Positions 1-11,230 of a stretch of 64,000 bases of DNA are shown here, in pieces. This DNA is from Ustulina deusta (lineage: Eukaryota > Ascomycota > Sordariomycetes > Xylariales > Xylariaceae). Below the pieces are notes generated by a model. The model had not been told where the DNA came from. It saw only the letters and a program-made list of their open reading frames with translations, and ran no database searches. The DNA is taken from contig JAJNNX010000027.1 in the NCBI GenBank assembly GCA_023159155.1, positions 248,001 through 312,000 of the forward strand, written 5' to 3'. Each line of letters starts with the position of its first letter. Positions within the stretch are counted from its first letter, which is position 1. The translations under genes and the position numbers were made by a program.

Positions 1-2880
1 ATATTATATTTAATTATTATAATATTATTTAATTTATTAAACTAGATATTATTAAAGCTTTTTATTAATTATTATTAATTATAAAATTATATTTTTTGTT
101 TTTTTTAAACTTATAAAAAAATATTTTAATAAAAAGTTTTATTTTTTAGTTTAAAAATAAAACTTGCTTAGTAGTAAATTTTTATTAATATATAAATTTA
201 AAACTTTTTAGATAAATTTGTAAATATTTATATAAATAATATTTTAATTTATTTTAAAACTAAAAAATAGTACTAGATTTATTATAAAAAAATAATTTAT
301 TATTTATATTAAGCTAAATATTAAAAAAATATTAAAAAATTTTGTTTTAATATATTTATTATTAATTATTTAAAAATAGTTATAAAAGTTAAAATAAAAA
401 TTAGAATTAATTCTATTAAAATTTAAATAATTTTAAATTAAAATTTTAATAATTTTAAAAGTACTAAATTAATTTAGTTATTTTTTAGATTTTATAATTA
501 TATTTATATATTTATTTATTATACTAGTAAAATTGCTATTTTTTTAAATTAATTATTAAAAAAAAACAAACTAGTTATAATAAAACTAGAATAAAAATAA
601 GCTTTTAAATATATAAAACTACTAATTTATAAAATATTTGTTTTAGCTTTTTTTAAACTTAGCTAACTAATATAAATAAAAATAAATATTTTATATAATA
701 TAATAAAAAAAGTTATTTAGTAGTAATAAAAAAATATAACTTAAAAGCTTATAAAGTATTTTTTTAAAATAATAATATTAATTAAATAAGTTTACCCGAT
801 TTAAAATTATAAATTTTTAGTAGTAATATAAACTTTAAAATATTATTACTTAGAGCTTTTTAAAACTAAGTTTTTTATAATAATTAATTATTAAACTTTA
901 TTATATTTTTTAAATAAATAGATTTTATTAATATAATAAATATATTAGGCCAACTTTTTATTAAACTTTAATATTATTTTTTAATATTAATTAAAATAAA
1001 AAAATATAATAACTAATACTTTATTAAAAAAAATAGCTAAACGTTTTATAATTAAAACTAAAAAAATTAAAAAACAAATAATAGTATTAGTTCTGCTTAA
1101 TAAAATACTAAGTTCTATATTAATTATAGACCTTTTATTTAATATTTTTTAAAAAGCTAACTTAATAAATTTAATTAAATAAAAAAACTAGTTATAAAAG
1201 CTAAAAAATAAAAATAAAAAGTTATATATACTTAAGGTTATTTTAAATAAAACTATCTTTTTTTATATAGCTTTAATTTAAAAAGTTTATATGTTTTTAA
1301 TTATTATATATTAAAGTTAATATAAAATAATTAAAATATTAGAATAAAAATATTACTAGCTTTATTTAAAATATAATTATAAGTAATATATATATAATTA
1401 TTATAACTATAAAAAAAATAAAATATTATAAAATAAAACTTTTAGTTTTTTTTATTTATTATTTATACTAGCTATAGTATAGCAATATATAGTAATAAAT
1501 AGCAAAAATATATTACTTAACTAATAAAGTTATAACTATATATAAATATTTATGAATAAGTTTAGCTATTTAATTATAATTTTATTTAGCAACAAAACAA
1601 ACATTATAAAATTATTTATTTTTAAATTTATAGCAATAATTAATAATTTTATAAATATTAAGTACTGCTTTAATAATACTTATTATTTTTAGACCTAAAA
1701 AGCAATAAAATTAACTAATTAAAAACTAGACTAATAATTCTATTTTTATATTAATAAATATTAAAACAATTAAAATATTTATTTTTTTGTTTTAGATTTT
1801 ATATATAATTTTTTATAATATTTATTAATTAATATATTATTATTAAAAATAGCAATAAAAATTAAAATATAAAACTTTTTAATAATAAATATTAATAAAA
1901 CTATTATAAATTTTAATATTAAATAATAAATGTTTGAACTAGTTTGCTAAACCTAAAATATTTAAAAAATAGCACATAATATAGCAATTTTTGCGTAAAA
2001 ACAATATAAGCTATAAACTAATAAATAAAAATGCCTAATAGATTTTAAAATAAAAAATAAGATTTTTAAAAAAAAAAAAAAGTTTTATAATATAAATACT
2101 AACTACTAGATTAGATTTTTAATTAGTTAAATTTTTTAAAACTTTAAAAAAATAAAAATTTAGCTATATTTTTAATTTGCTTAATTTTTATAAAATAAAA
2201 AACCTATTTTATATTAACTAATTATAAAAAGCAAGCAATAACTTTTTATTTTAATAAATCTAATTATTGTTTTTAGCTAAAAATATTAATAATAAAACAG
2301 AATTTAAAGTTAAATAAATCAAACAATTAAAAATATATAAAAAAAGCAAAAAGTTATAATATTAGGTTGCTTAAAAAAGCTATAATCCTAATAATACTTA
2401 GTATATAACTTAGAATTTTAAAAATACGCCAATTAAACTTGACTAATTTTATAAAACTTATAAAAAAGCTTCTAAATTTTTTATAAAATTATAAAAATAA
2501 ATATATATAATAATAGCTAATAAATTTATAAATAATTATAAAAATAATAATAAAGCAATATAATATAAAAAAACTATATAAACTTAATATTATTAGTAAT
2601 TTCGAATTAAAACTATATTTAAACTTTTAGTTTTAAAAAAAAGTAATATAACAGTTAGTATAGTTTTAGCAAAACTTATAAAAATTTTAGACCTATATAG
2701 CAATAAAATAGGAAATCTATATATAGATTAACCTAACTCTGCAGCTATACATACAAAATCTATATTTATCTACCCTATAAACTCTAACTTTTTTTTTTCC
2801 TTTCTTTTTTTTTAGTTTAAAGTCTTTGTTTATAGTATTAATAAACTAGCTATAAAAGCTTTACTTGACTAATCGTGACA
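1..2880 (+). mobile_element. RIP-degraded LTR retroelement, family 1, copy A (cut by window edge)
   Basis: This is the 3' portion of a roughly 6-kb LTR element. Bases 1-2646 align by eye, base for base apart from C/T and G/A changes, with about 34640-37345 (copy B, same strand) and with the reverse complement of 45448-48180 (copy C). The 3' LTR is 2647-2880: it begins as a mutated TGTAACGG and ends CGTGACA. An A-rich tract lies just left of it, which fits a plus-strand polypurine tract. No reading frame survives and I could not recognise a reverse transcriptase motif, so the superfamily is open. The 5' half lies outside the window, so no target-site duplication can be tested. Confidence 0.8.
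2647..2880 (+). repeat. 3' LTR of family 1 copy A
   Basis: This 234-bp terminal repeat matches LTRs at 31235-31465, 37346-37580 and, inverted, 45223-45447 and 51039-51262. All share the core GACCTATATAGCAATAAAAT, a long T tract near the middle, and TATTAATAAACTAGCTATA before the end. This copy and the one at 31235 keep more C and G than the others, so they let the unmutated ends be read as TGTAACGG...CGTGACA. Confidence 0.85.
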
Positions 2881-5851
2881 AGTTTTACTATTAGCCAAAA
2901 ATAGCTATTATATTATAACTAAATAATATTATATAAAAAAAGCAATATATTACTAAAACAAACAAAAAATAAACTATTAATTTTAAATTATTTTATAAAT
3001 AGCTTAAGTTTATAGCTTAAAAATATTACTAATTATATATAACAAAACTTTTATATAAAAATATATTAATTTTTATTTTATATAATTTGAGGGTTCCGAA
3101 TTATAATAAATTATAAACCTTGCAATAAAACAGTTCTAAATAAATTATAATTTATAAAAAAACTAATACTTTAGATTTATTAAAATAAGTTTTTATATAA
3201 TAAGCAAATATTTTTAATACTAATTAGAACAAGCTTATATTATTAAACTTAAAACAAAAAAACTTATATTTAAATTAGTTAATTTATACTCCGATTTATA
3301 AATATATTTTAAGGAATAGTTTATTATAGATATATTTTATATTATTTATAACTAGATTTATATTTAGATTAATTTTGATTTATTAATTAAAAAGTACTTT
3401 ATAGTTAAAATATAATATATATATTAGTACTAGATTTTTTTTTTTTTTAAAATATTAACTTAAATACAAATATTTTTACTAAAATATATATTTATATAAA
3501 ATACTATATTAACTAATAGTAAGCTTATAACTTAAGGAAAATAATTATGAAGATATAATAGGACTAGAAGTTTATATTAAATCGATTTAATAATTTATAT
3601 ATAAAAATAAATAATTTTTAAGAAACTTTTAAAATTAAAAAATTAAACTAGCTATATAATATAAGTAAAGCTAATTAAATTTAATTTATTAAAAAAAATA
3701 AGCTTGTTTTATAGCTTAAAAATAATAAGTTTGCTTTTAAGTTAAGTCTAGCTTTTTTAACTATATTTTTATATATTTTAAAAGCAATAGAAAACAAAAC
3801 TAAAGTTATAAAATTAAGATATGACAAACATTATACTAGATAGCTAAAAAAAAAAGAAAAAAAAAAGATTTAAATATTAAAAATTATCTATATTTTTTAA
3901 CCCTGAAAATACAAGCTATTGACCTACTTAATAATTATTAGCGGATTATAAAAAAAGATAATAGTTATTTAAAAAATAATAACTTAAGTAATAAAGTAAT
4001 TATAAATTTATATAAAAAAGCCAAGTTTTGGAAATCTTTATTTTATAGGTTAAATCTAATAAAAGAATCTAATAGTAAGAAGTATTATTAGGGTAGGTTT
4101 AAAGAATAGGGGCTATTGTTACAAAAGAATTACTAGTTTTATTTTATATTAAATAAAAGAAATTATTTATTATAAAAGCAGACCTAGCCTAGGAATAGGA
4201 ATAATAAATATAGCAATAAATATAATAATAAATATAATGATCTAACTAGCTATAATAAAAATAAGGACCTGTTTAATTATAAAATAGATAATAAAAATAA
4301 ATATAGTTATAAAAATAATAATAAAGGCACTATTAAAAATAAAAATAAAACCAATAATAATAGTAATATTAAAACTTTAGTATTTTAATAAAAAAGATAT
4401 TTTTAAAGTATATTATATAATATTTATTTAAGTAATAAAAAAAGATAAATAAATATATTTTTTATATATTAGGGCCATATAGCTTAGATTATTATAGCTA
4501 GACTAGGACTACTGCTTAATAATATTTTATTTTAAGATTACTTATAAAAAAGGGTATATATACTTAGGTTGCTAAAATACTAGCCTTATATTAATAAACT
4601 GACTTTTTAATATTTAAAAATATATATATATATATATATATATTTTACTTCTATAATATATATTTTGTTATAGTTCAAATATACTAAATTTTTTTTACTT
4701 CTAAAAGTTTAATTAAGTCTAGCTACTTTTTTAAAAATCTAAGTTTTGCCAGTTTTTATAATATCTAATAATAATAAAAACAATAAAATCTAAATATTTT
4801 ATTTAAAAAACTTTAGAAGTTTTTAAAATTAAAAAACTTTTATATTATATTAGATATATTAAAAATAAGATTTAAGCTAAAAGCAAATAAAATAATTATA
4901 TAAATTATAATAATATTATTTACTAAGAATTATAATAATTATTTTTTATATATTTATTTTTATAATTAAAATATATTATATATTAGATTTAAAAAATTTA
5001 ATAATATTTTTTAAAAACTAAATTATTATTATAGAATAAAACCTATGCTTAACTAGCAATATACAAAAGCGTACTTTTTTTTAAACTATATATTCTAAAA
5101 CGTTATATATTTCTTTAGTGCTAAAGCTTTTTTAGCTGCTTTTTCTTAATATTATATCTATTCTAGCTAATATAACTTGTTTTCTGTTCTTTATTATTAT
5201 TATTACTTACTACTACTATTATTTATTATATATATTTTATTTATTTATTAACTACTAGTATTATAATTAATTTTTATTATTAGTATATATAAAACTTATT
5301 ATACTATATTATATATATTACAAGCTTTTTTATAGCTTTTGATTTATTATATAAAGCTTAGTTCTAGTATTTATTTTATTTCTTTAAGTAAATATACCTA
5401 TATAGATAAGATAGCCTCTATTTTTTATGTTTTGTTATATAAGCAATTTATTTTTTTTATTTTATTATTATTATATAAATATTTCTGCTTTTATTACTAG
5501 CGCTTTTAATATTTTTTATAAACTTAATTTATTATATTTTATTTTTTTAATAAGCTAAAATTAATTATAACAAACTAAAATCAACTATAAAACTAGCTAT
5601 TTATATAGATTTTGTTTTATAATATTAAATACTTAGTATTAAAATTTAATATATTTTTTAAGCTTATATTAAATATTTACGCTTAATTATAAAAAATATA
5701 TTAAGTTTTATAGTATTAATAAAATAACTAACCTATATTACTTATAATAATCTTTTTTTATTTTATTTTTTATATAGTTATATATATTATACCTAACTTT
5801 TATTTACTATAAATATTTATTAATATTTAATATTATTTTATATTAAATATT
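2881..5851. other. Unassigned AT-rich, RIP-degraded sequence
   Basis: No intact gene. The stretch is nearly all A and T. It contains a better preserved Lys/Asn-rich decayed frame (about 3547-4393, listed separately), a (TA)n run near 4618-4644 and a (TAT/TAC)n low-complexity run near 5194-5226. It shows no obvious match to the LTR families on the right side of the window, so it may be another, unidentified transposable element or a degraded multicopy gene. Confidence 0.6.
3547..4393 (+). pseudogene. Decayed Lys/Asn-rich reading frame
   Basis: Read in one frame from about 3547, this stretch is open for many codons, and most interruptions are TAA or TAG, which RIP makes from CAA or CAG (Gln). 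The inferred product starts with a mixed hydrophobic and lysine-rich part. It ends near 4180-4390 in a tail rich in Asn, Lys and Tyr with repeated NKY/NKN triplets. The frame probably shifts at least once. I do not recognise a family; a retroelement gag-like protein is one possibility. It is less degraded than its surroundings (a run near 4080-4140 keeps many G). Confidence 0.35.
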
Positions 5852-6908
5852 ATGCTTTTTAATAAGCGCTAATCCAAAACTGCAAAAAAATCTATAAAAA
5901 AAACTATAAAAAATATAGCAAAAAAAGCCGCAAAAGCAAAGCAGGTCAAAGTTAAACAACCTAAAAAATTAGAACAAATTTTATAAAAAAAAATTAAAGT
6001 AGCTTATATTTAAAACCCTATTTTTTTATATAAACGCAATAAAAACAGAACTAAAAAGTCTATATTTTGCGCTAAAAGTAGCTATTTTATTTAGATAGAT
6101 TTTATATCAAAAAAGTTTAATATAGTAGTAGCCCAATATTACTAAAGCATTAGGAACTAAAACTATAATTGATAAGAGGCTATTATATTGTTTATTTTTT
6201 ATTTTTAAGCTATAAAAGTTTATAATAAAAAAAACAATTTTTTTAAAGTTATAATTTAAGGTTAAAACATATATATTAGTAATAAGTTTAATAATTATAT
6301 AAATTCTAATACTTATATATAAAACTATTATATTGCTATAAAGCAACTCTAAATATTTGCTAGTTTATATAGATTTGCTTTATTTAGTAGTATTTTTTTA
6401 TTTAATTTATATATTTATAGAACGCTAGTCCTTAAAAATAAGGTTATTAAACTAGAATATTTATATAATAATAGTAGCTAAAAAACTAATATAACTAAAA
6501 ATATTAAGATTAAATTTAAAAGCTTTAATTTAAATAATAATTTGTTTAAGTATTTTAGTAGCAATAATAATCTAAGTAGCTTTAAGTTTAATAAAAATAA
6601 TAATTTTAATACAAACAAAAATAATATTTTTAAGTTTAACAAAAATAATATTTTTAAGTTTAACAAAAATAATAATTTTAATATAGATAAAAATAATATT
6701 TTTAAATTTAATAAAAACAATAATTTTGACGTAAATATAGATAATACTTCTAAAAAAAAAAAAATTTAATTTTAATAAAAATAATGCTTTTATTACAAAT
6801 AATAATTTTAACAAAAATAATACTTTAGTTATAAATAATAACTATAAAGATAATGCCTTTAATAACTTAAATTTTAATAAAATAGTTAAAAAGTTATTAC
6901 GTAAATAA
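5852..6908 (+). pseudogene. RIP-killed gene with Asn-rich heptad repeats
   Basis: From ATG 5852 one frame runs to about 6765, broken only by TAA/TAG (expected from Gln) and one TGA (expected from Trp or Arg). After a poly-A tract at about 6752-6765 it resumes in another frame to TAA 6906-6908. The inferred protein (about 350 residues) begins with a Lys/Ala-rich basic region (residues about 5-45), then a hydrophobic middle part. It ends in repeats of a 7-residue unit like FKFNKNN, encoded by a 21-bp tandem repeat at about 6580-6730. No family is recognised. It could be a captured host gene or an ORF of an unknown element. The in-frame pattern of stops is the support that it once coded. Confidence 0.5.
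6580..6730 (+). repeat. 21-bp coding minisatellite
   Basis: Imperfect tandem units around AATAATATTTTTAAGTTTAAC repeat several times and keep the reading frame of the surrounding decayed gene, giving the Phe/Lys/Asn-rich heptads. A related but less regular series continues to about 6880. Confidence 0.7.
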
Positions 6909-8100
6909 AGAATTTAGCTTTTAGAAATAAAAAGATATAATTAAATATTTTGGCTATTTTATAACAATATATATATAGCTAACCGTAAAACATAATATAT
7001 CTAAAATATAACATATTATTTCGGCAGTCTATATTTTGGCAGTCTATATTTAGGCAGTTTATATTTTAGCAATCTATATTTAGATAGTCTATATTTAGGC
7101 AGTTTATATTTTAGCAGTCTATATTTAGGCAGTTTATATCTAGGCAATTTATAATATATATATAATATAAAATACTAAAAAAACATAAATATTCCTAAAT
7201 AATATAGGTTTTTTATGCAAAATATAACAAAAATAAGTTTTTTATTTAAATATTCTTTTATATCAAGTCTAGCTAGGCTAGTAATATAAAACATAGGGTT
7301 TATTTTTTTTATTGCTAGAGTTTTATAAGTAAACATTATAGTTTATAAATATTAAGCTATTTAATAAATATTTACAATAGTTTTTTATTTACTAAATATT
7401 TTATTTTATAAACTATAAGTATAGATAATTAGTTATATACTACGGAATATTTATAATAACTTTTATTTCTAAAAATATTTTATTATAAAGTTTAGATAGT
7501 AATTTAAATAGTTTAAGCAAATAAATCTATTTTTGTTTATTATTATATAGTAATATTACTAAAAGCTAAGTATTTAAATATATTAGCGCTTAATATTAGC
7601 AGCTATAGTAATATTATTATAATTTTAATATTATATTTAATACAACATCCTATTTTTATATTACTAATATTAATTTTTTAGCTAATAAAATTTAAAGTTT
7701 TTTAAATATTAGCGTTTTTTTATATAGAACGCTATATATTTAATTATTTAAACTTATAAATATAATATATTTAAATAATTTACTACTAAAAAAAACTTAT
7801 AAAATTAAAAGTTTTTATTTTTATACTATTTATTAAGCTATTATAGTAGATCTAACAAAAATAATTTAATAAATTTTAATTAAAGTACTTAAACTTATTT
7901 ATAATAGCAATAAAGTTTCTACTAGCTATTATAACAGGTTAATCTAAAGTAACCTAACAAAACTAAAATTATAAATTATAAATAGCTTTAAAGTAGCAAT
8001 AAAGCTTGCAGCTAATTATAATAGCTTAAATAATTTTTTAAATAAAGGTACACTATTACTAAAATAATAATAGTTTTATTTGGACTGTATAGTATAATTT
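6909..8100. other. AT-rich spacer up to the gene-island border
   Basis: No gene seen. It holds the 15-bp tandem repeat listed separately (7022-7152) and otherwise degraded sequence. Composition changes over about 8,060-8,170 from almost pure A/T to normal, which marks the left edge of the gene island. Confidence 0.6.
7022..7152 (+). repeat. 15-bp tandem repeat (GGCAGTCTATATTTA)n
   Basis: About nine consecutive 14-16-bp units of GGCAGTCTATATTTA or a C-to-T / G-to-A variant (GGCAGTTTATATTTA, GCAATCTATATTTAG, ATAGTCTATATTTA). The GGCAGTCT core also appears twice at about 8244-8262, just inside the gene island. The variants fit RIP-type transitions acting on an already tandem array. Confidence 0.75.
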
Positions 8101-9134
8101 ATGTAGCACTATGACCCTAAATTAATATTATATTTATGCCTACCTGTTTATTAATACCTTGTCTTAAAACCGGGTCCCTTTGGGTAGGTACCTAGGTAGT
8201 TAACTAGGTAGGTAGGTACCTCTGGAGTCAATCCGCTACCATTTAGCAGTCTCGGCAGTCTTAGCACTTGTTTACTAAAAATAGCAACGGCTATCACTAA
8301 ATGCGATTTGAGTACGGTATACTTAGTAAGCTCAGCCGCTAAACCATAAACTGTATAGCGCACCCATATTTCTACTCTTGGCAACAACATCAATGGTTTT
8401 ACAAGGCTAACCACCTAGGCCAATATCGTAGTCTCCAAGAGAAGATAATTGATGGGCCACAGGAATGCCATTACTAGTGGGGGGGGGTCCGAACTGCCCT
8501 CTCATGGATTGTGTACTGGTAGCAATTGATAGGATGACTCCTCATCCTGAAGCGATTGGAATCAATCATGTTACCGGTTTTGGGTCTCATCAATGATGTA
8601 GCAATACCAATCACTCGCCTGGGAATTGGGCGGCAGCAGCCATGCAAGGCTGCCTACTTTCCCTACTCGTCCAATTAAAGACCTAGACTCACCTTCGACC
8701 TCCTCAAGCTGGAACCCTGCGGCTTAGCCACCCAGATCTTGGCCGTGTGGCAAAGAGCGCCACCGAGAAGCCGTCATCCAATCACGTACTCTTACACAGG
8801 TTGTGCGAATAGATCCGCGACTAATGTCATGGTAATGGGCTTACACAGCCTTACCTATGTTATCTCCTTGCTCTGCATACCGAACGGATGCGAGGAAGGT
8901 CGATAAAAGAGTTTCAAAGACCCCTTTAGCAATAAGGACAATTAAGGTCCACTCGATTCAAGCCGGTAGGCAAAGTAAAGCAATACATAAACCGTAGACG
9001 CCGCAACGAAGGTATTAGTGGCCACTGATGAATCGCTGATTTTTTCTGTTTTGCTTCGTTCACTTCATGTACAAAAACATTCGGTAATCCTACAAAGAAC
9101 ATTTACTACACCACTCCTTTTGCCCGGTAACAAG
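8101..9134. other. Gene-free border segment of the island
   Basis: Normal composition but no convincing reading frame. It contains a cluster of TAGGTA/GGTACC-type motifs at 8184-8222, two GGCAGTCT-like words near 8250 and a run of nine G at 8480. The 3' end is the upstream region of the CFEM gene, and a GATAAAAG word near 8902 is a weak TATA-like candidate. Confidence 0.5.
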
Positions 9135-9652
9135 ATGCAATTCATGACCATTGTCCTCTCCTTCTTCGCGGCGCTGGCCGGCGCGATAACCAACGACGAG
9201 CTGGCCGCCAAGATCCCAACATGCGCTAAGAGCTGCCTCGAAGACGGCTACAAGGCAGTAGGATGCGGCGTCACCGACTACCCGTGCCAGTGCGACCATT
9301 CGCACGACATCTTCAAAATTTCCACGCCGTGCATCGACGCTAACTGCACTACCTACGAAGAGCAAGACCGTATGTTTTGATAAGACCGGCCCACCTTGCT
9401 ATACCCGTATAGTACGCCAGGGAGCACGATGTACTAACTTGGGGTATACCGACAGAGCTGGCTGCGGCTACGACGTATCTCTGCATGAATATTGCTCAAC
9501 AGTCGAACCCCAACTGGACCGGCGCCCCGGTCACCGACCATCTTCCTCCCAGTCTCCTCTCCCGCTCGATCAAGACATCGGCGGCTGTCGGCCAAATGAT
9601 CGCTAGTATAGGTTTTGTCGGCGCCGCTGCCGTATTCGCCCTCGCTCTGTGA
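9135..9652 (+). CDS. Small secreted CFEM-domain protein, probably GPI-anchored
   Basis: Two exons, 9135-9369 and 9456-9652, give 143 residues. The intron starts GTATGT, has CTAAC near 9433 and ends CAG. The start chosen is the ATG just before the hydrophobic signal peptide (residues 1 to about 17); an upstream in-frame ATG at 9018 would bury the signal. Eight cysteines follow the CFEM pattern: PTC..SC, a third Cys, the TDYPCQC core with its conserved Asp, then three more, the last encoded in exon 2. The C-terminus is a hydrophobic tail rich in Ala/Gly/Ile, as in GPI-anchored fungal wall proteins. Known CFEM proteins bind haem or act in host interaction. It lies about 1 kb from the AT-rich border, a typical place for effector candidates. 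The specific role is unknown. Confidence 0.88.
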
Positions 9653-10611
9653 GCGAGCACGCAGAGGAGGAAGCACACAATTGACGTTGGTGAGTGGGCG
9701 ACATGGGGAGGCAACAGACCCATGTATGCATGTAGATAGTTACAAGAAGCATGGCTTGTGTTGTTGTGGCTGGGCCAGCCAATTCCATGTACACAAGATC
9801 GGAACTCGGTATATACAAAAATTCACACCACCAATGAGCCAGCAAGCATGACAAGTCCACCAAATCAATCTATCTCCGCACATAGCTACAGGCTCAAAGT
9901 AAATGAGTATATTTATGACTCGATAGATTATAGCTAGCCTTCGTTTCAATCAGCATTGTCCAGCCAACTTGTTGCAAGCAGACAACGAGAGTACCCACCT
10001 TCGTCTTGATTCCCTGAAGATCCATTCTTTCCAGGTGAGTCAGAGTCCGTTGGTGCATAGCCCGCACTGTTTATAACATGTTGTATCGATGCGGCTGAGT
10101 TGCTGGGCTATCGCCTATATTATATTGCTAGGACCATGACTAAAGAGATGGGTTTAGCAACCAGACATACGATTAATGTTTTTACCGGCAGAGAGTTGGA
10201 GTTATTGTAGTCTGTCTCGCCTTCATCCAGCCGTATGAGGATGTAAATTGACAAGGCTTGCATGGCTTCCAAGAGCTCCCACTTGTGTGCTTGTTGATGC
10301 TAATTTTTACTTATTAGCAAATTACTACTTGATTTCAATAATAATCAAAGACTTGCAGCGGGCCCTTTGTGGGATAAGCGTTCACACTCTAGCCGCACAT
10401 TTTCCCAAAATAGCTTTCGGCTTCCCTGAACTCTGCAGGCAATCATATGGACTGGGCTCATACAGTTCGTCAGGGGCTCCATATGGGGGTCCTCAATATC
10501 AGGAGACACCATGATCGGATGTATAAAGGGTGGAAATTAAGCGTATTATGTCGTAACATCATCAAGGGGCCGAGGCGATGCCGATGAGAACATCAGAATG
10601 CTAACTTCTGA
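9653..10611. other. Intergenic, no gene recognised
   Basis: Several short frames occur on both strands but none has a recognisable motif or splice structure. The last 80 bases resemble the end of an intron (CTAAC followed by ACACAG at 10611) belonging to the dehydrogenase fragment that follows. Confidence 0.5.
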
Positions 10612-10844
10612 CCTACACAGTGTCTCTGCCGGCAAGCTTCAATCTGTGGCTCGCAAGCTCCGAAGCCCGGTTCCTCAAAGGCAAGTTCCTGTGGTGCAAT
10701 TGGGATATAGGTGAACTCAAAGCCCGAGCTAAAGAACTCGAGGCGGGGCCGGAGCTGAGCATTGGACTTGTGGGACGACCATGGCTCCGCCATGTTGTGG
10801 TCTGGTGGGTCGAGCTCGAAGGTTGCTTCGGACTTTCGTATTGA
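10612..10844 (+). pseudogene. C-terminal fragment of a short-chain dehydrogenase
   Basis: After an acceptor-like ACACAG the frame reads SLPASFNLWLAS, then SSEARFLKGKFLW, NWDIGELKARAKE and IGLVGRP. This is the usual C-terminal end of a common fungal short-chain dehydrogenase/reductase group (typically LPA.F.VWLASPEA.FLKGKFVWANWDV.ELKA). No Rossmann start (TGxxxGIG) or YxxxK centre is found upstream in the window. The preceding open stretch ending in SGDTMIG could be part of an earlier exon but is not recognisable. The reading continues some 20 residues past the usual end. I take it as a truncated relic, though a short unrelated expressed gene cannot be excluded. Confidence 0.55.
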
Positions 10845-10845
10845 G

Positions 10846-11230
10846 TGTTGTGTTCTTTGATGAAAGGGTTTCGTGAGATGAGATGATGATATCGATGAAA
10901 CTTGGAGATCAGGCTCTCCTGAAAATAGTTAGCCTCAATAGTCAATCAGTCGAGCGTATTTGTCTGGTGTGATGCACGTGGTCGGAGCGGACGATATGTG
11001 ATCTAGGGAGTTAAATTATAATATTAGTAGCGCCGAGGGTTTGAAAGTTTTAATTTTTTAATTTCTTTTAATTAAAAAAAGCCGCCACATATTCATCTCT
11101 AGGAATGGGGCATCCTCCGTTGAGGTTCCAAGTCGTAACAGTCTCATAGACAAGCTTTAAGAACTATATAAAGGAGTAATGTTCAGAATTATGCGGTTCT
11201 ATACTCAAATAACTTGCCAATCGTTATACT
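10846..11230. other. Intergenic, 3' side of the P450 gene
   Basis: No gene seen. A short AT-rich patch at about 11043-11088 (poly-T followed by poly-A) lies within it. It probably carries the 3' untranslated region of the minus-strand P450. Confidence 0.45.

Noticed and set aside
6478..6814. Minus-strand frames rich in Leu/Ile/Lys opposite the Asn-rich repeats
   Set aside because: They are mirror images of the 21-bp plus-strand repeat and follow from its base composition.
1..8060. AT-rich tracts as mitochondrial DNA or a CRISPR-like array
   Set aside because: Nested LTR elements with TSDs and RIP-type stops explain the composition; no mitochondrial gene and no regularly spaced direct repeats of CRISPR type are seen.
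10248..10514. 88-codon plus-strand frame upstream of the dehydrogenase fragment
   Set aside because: No resemblance to the N-terminal half of a short-chain dehydrogenase and no other motif.
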